Shown: positions 37,569-38,384 of the stretch, piece by piece
Layout of the letters: the number at the start of each line of letters is the position of its first letter
Numbering within the stretch: the first letter of the stretch is position 1
NCBI GenBank assembly: GCA_018666805.1
Contig: JABIXB010000213.1
Location: 1 to 38,384 of the forward strand
DNA: 38,384 nucleotides
Direction of reading: 5' to 3'
Source: Rhodospirillaceae bacterium
GTDB lineage: Bacteria; Pseudomonadota; Alphaproteobacteria; UBA828
Position numbers and translations under genes: made by a program
The notes under the pieces: model-generated
Seen by the model: only the letters and a program-made list of their open reading frames with translations
Database searches by the model: none
What the model was told of the DNA's origin: nothing

Positions 37569-38384
37569 TTACTCCATCTCGCCATAGGAGCAATATCCAC
37601 CACTTGACCCCGCGCCAGGATCAAGCACGCGGGGGCCGTTGGGCTGAATACGCAGACCCGGGCGAAGGTTGCGATAGGGGAATTTACGCGTGTCGGCAAG
37701 ATTGGGGCCCGGCGCGATAGCAGTGATAATTGCCGCAGCAATGGGCTGGAAGTCGGCGCGAAAATGGACAGAGCTTTTAAGCACCAGAATTTTCTGCTCG
37801 GCCGGCTCAAGGCCAAGGTGACGGAACACCGATTGGTCCGCCGCCTGGAATTTACGGCTTGAGACAATGACGCGCACGTCGCTGCCTTTGTCTTCGACCT
37901 TGAGCAAAGCCATCGGGCCAAGCTCCATGCGGGCACCTCGCCACATCGGGCCAGTGGCGGTGAAATGGCCGTTGCCCAGGCGCTCGACGCGAAATTTTCC
38001 TTCGAACGGGCGCTGGCCGGGCTGGCCGGATTTGACCCCGAGTGCAGATTCGAAACGCCGCCCCTCCCCTGCCCGATGCGCTGCTTCCGCCACCTCGGGA
38101 TCATAGAGAATGGCCAGCACCGCACCCCTTGCGCCGCATCGCAGCAGTGATTCGAGCATACCAACGGTATCGGAATTGCCTCCAGCGCCGGGATTATCTT
38201 GCGTATCGGCGATAATGAAAGGCCGCGTATCCTCGTTCGCCATGGCCAGGCGCACAGCCTCGTCCGGCTGAAAAAGCTGTTCGGTAAAATCACCCTCTTG
38301 AGCGCTGATTTCGTCCGCCAGGGTTTCGACCGCGCGCTTTACCGCCGCCCCATCCGAGCCACAGCCATAGACGCTCGGGCCGCA
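37569..38384 (-). CDS. M81 family metallopeptidase (MlrC-like), N-terminus cut by window edge
   Basis: The frame is open from 38384 to a TAA at 37569, 271 residues, and continues beyond the right edge; the ORF track only shows it from an internal GTG at 38255. It resembles the C-terminal half of microcystinase C (MlrC)-type proteins: ADTQDNPGAGGNSDTVGMLESLL, AVLAILYDPEVAEAA, GPMALLKVEDKGSDVRVIVSS, VFRHLGLEPAEQKILVLKSSVHFRADF and TAIAPGPNLAD. Many members are annotated as peptidases, but their substrates are mostly unknown. It is on the same strand as the VOC gene, with 44 bases between. Confidence 0.88.
   Translation of the reverse strand, partial: CGPSVYGCGSDGAAVKRAVETLADEISAQEGDFTEQLFQPDEAVRLAMANEDTRPFIIADTQDNPGAGGNSDTVGMLESLLRCGARGAVLAILYDPEVAEAAHRAGEGRRFESALGVKSGQPGQRPFEGKFRVERLGNGHFTATGPMWRGARMELGPMALLKVEDKGSDVRVIVSSRKFQAADQSVFRHLGLEPAEQKILVLKSSVHFRADFQPIAAAIITAIAPGPNLADTRKFPYRNLRPGLRIQPNGPRVLDPGAGSSGGYCSYGEME

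Noticed and set aside
37538-38293. 251-aa ORF on the minus strand at the right end
   Set aside because: It is an out-of-frame shadow of the M81 peptidase, whose frame runs unbroken to the window edge.

Overview
The window looks like a chromosomal core region of a G+C-rich alphaproteobacterium, probably Rhodospirillales-like; I infer this from gene order and family likeness, not from a marker gene search. Almost every gene is housekeeping. There is no phage, CRISPR array, rRNA or tRNA that I can see, and no gene-free stretch longer than 300 bases.

Left part (1-8455): a leftward block gyrA-coaD-queA (queA runs off the left edge), then ssb, also leftward. An AT-rich divergent intergenic region follows, then two rightward small genes (a 73-aa protein resembling only the two ends of a flagellar axial protein, and a 62-aa unknown), then uvrA.

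Middle part (8509-19345): a TPR protein fused to a 2-oxoglutarate/Fe(II) oxygenase-like domain, trmFO, a convergent squalene-synthase-fold protein resembling mitochondrial NDUFAF6, hpnE, a self-contained two-gene operon (30-aa membrane microprotein plus PuuD-like membrane protein) with its own promoter and terminator, then a leftward group yajC-secD-secF-Mth938 domain protein (NDUFAF3-like), and a rightward DUF815 ATPase.

Right part (19350-35749), all leftward: dgt-argS-SPOR protein-nagZ-M50 protease-scpA-scpB-[iron-type ABC permease and ATPase with a Fur-like box]-tatA-tatB-tatC-serS-[268-bp palindromic element]-surE-pcm-nlpD. Many genes overlap by 4 bases or touch. The order is one I recognise from alphaproteobacterial chromosomes; the ABC pair and the palindromic element look like later insertions in it. 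The right end holds erpA/iscA-like, xthA, a VOC-fold protein and the C-terminal part of an M81 (MlrC) peptidase cut by the window edge.

The themes are envelope biogenesis (Sec and Tat export, NlpD, SPOR, NagZ), genome maintenance (GyrA, SSB, UvrA, XthA, ScpAB, Dgt) and translation or tRNA modification (ArgS, SerS, QueA, TrmFO). The least ordinary items are: the cloverleaf-like inverted-repeat element between serS and surE; homologues of two mitochondrial complex I assembly factors close to yajC-secDF; the uncalled 30-aa membrane peptide; the miniature flagellar-type protein; and the TPR-oxygenase fusion. All function calls are from reading the translations by eye; no database search was run.
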